Source: JBIOJM01 sp044450785 (GTDB taxonomy: Bacteria > Planctomycetota > Planctomycetia > Isosphaerales > Isosphaeraceae). Taken from it: 64,000 nt of DNA. A program made the position numbers and the translations under genes. The stretch covers positions 5,196-69,195 of the forward strand of contig JBIOJM010000008.1 of NCBI GenBank assembly GCA_044450785.1. The letters run 5' to 3'. The notes under the pieces were generated by a model. That model had not been told where the DNA came from. It made no database searches and saw only the letters and a program-made list of their open reading frames with translations. Of this stretch, positions 63,946-64,000 are shown piece after piece. How positions within the stretch are numbered: the first letter of the stretch is position 1; each line of letters starts with the position of its first letter.

Positions 63946-64000
63946 CAACCTGGGGGTGGGCTGATGAAAGGTTGGGCTTGCACGAGCCGCGCGTTCATCC

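Overview
The window looks like a chromosomal segment of a high-GC planctomycete, most likely of the Isosphaeraceae type. The reasons are the two ECF-sigma plus giant Ser/Thr-kinase pairs, two DUF4058 genes, Uma2, DUF433/DUF5615 and DUF6717 families, 'FTIRSLM'-type small membrane proteins, large secreted TPR, beta-helix and hydrolase proteins, and menaquinone genes of the futalosine type scattered along the chromosome. Species assignment is inference; no rRNA gene is present.

Layout. 1-3.5 kb is an accessory replication module on the minus strand: the first 58 codons of a CHC2-type primase, a RepA-like ATPase, and three small overlapping genes including an HTH protein. Beside them lie an unknown gene and iteron-like repeats. 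3.5-7.9 kb holds two tandem Tat-signal secreted paralogues, an LRR relic, a pair of small membrane proteins bounded by 70-bp direct repeats, ArsR with a truncated DUF1801 gene, and a nucleotidyltransferase. 8-12.1 kb is DUF4058 followed by the quinone operon menG-ubiX-SDR-ubiA. 12.2-17.7 kb is an ECF sigma factor, two palindromic repeats, a zinc-ribbon/kinase/TPR protein and a RelE-Phd pair. 17.9-24.6 kb holds an xisH relic with intact xisI, DUF4058, mqnE, Uma2, a methyltransferase, a phosphodiesterase/AP-like enzyme and Fur. 24.7-31 kb (minus) holds a secreted protein, a GspE/PilB ATPase, a FlgM-like protein, an MCE protein with an MlaE-like permease, and a HEAT lipoprotein. 31.4-36.7 kb holds 114-bp tandem repeats, an hsdM/hsdS scar, DUF6717, endonuclease V, a membrane spermidine-synthase-like protein and threonine aldolase. 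36.8-42.5 kb holds a DUF433 gene with a gutted DUF5615 partner, UbiD, a SEC-C protein and a beta-helix protein. 42.5-44.9 kb is a sulfate ABC transporter operon in which every gene is damaged. 45-51.9 kb holds a TPR protein, a hydrolase, a second DUF433 with a DUF5615 stump, the translation cluster rpsB-tsf-pyrH-frr and tRNA-Val(GAC). 51.9-64 kb holds a methyltransferase, a SecD-like protein, a GH1 glycosidase, gene scars, a second ECF-sigma/kinase-WD40 pair and two GT39-type membrane glycosyltransferases.

How the genes fit together. MqnE, UbiD-, UbiX- and UbiA-family proteins and MenG together cover several steps of futalosine-route menaquinone synthesis. The most striking pattern is decay: many accessory genes have lost internal stretches while a few first and/or last codons remain (xisH, two DUF5615 genes, cysT, cysW/cysA, sbp, hsdM/hsdS). 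In three of them the presumed nuclease or toxin partner is gone and the companion gene (xisI, two DUF433 genes) stays intact. Housekeeping genes in the same window look full length.
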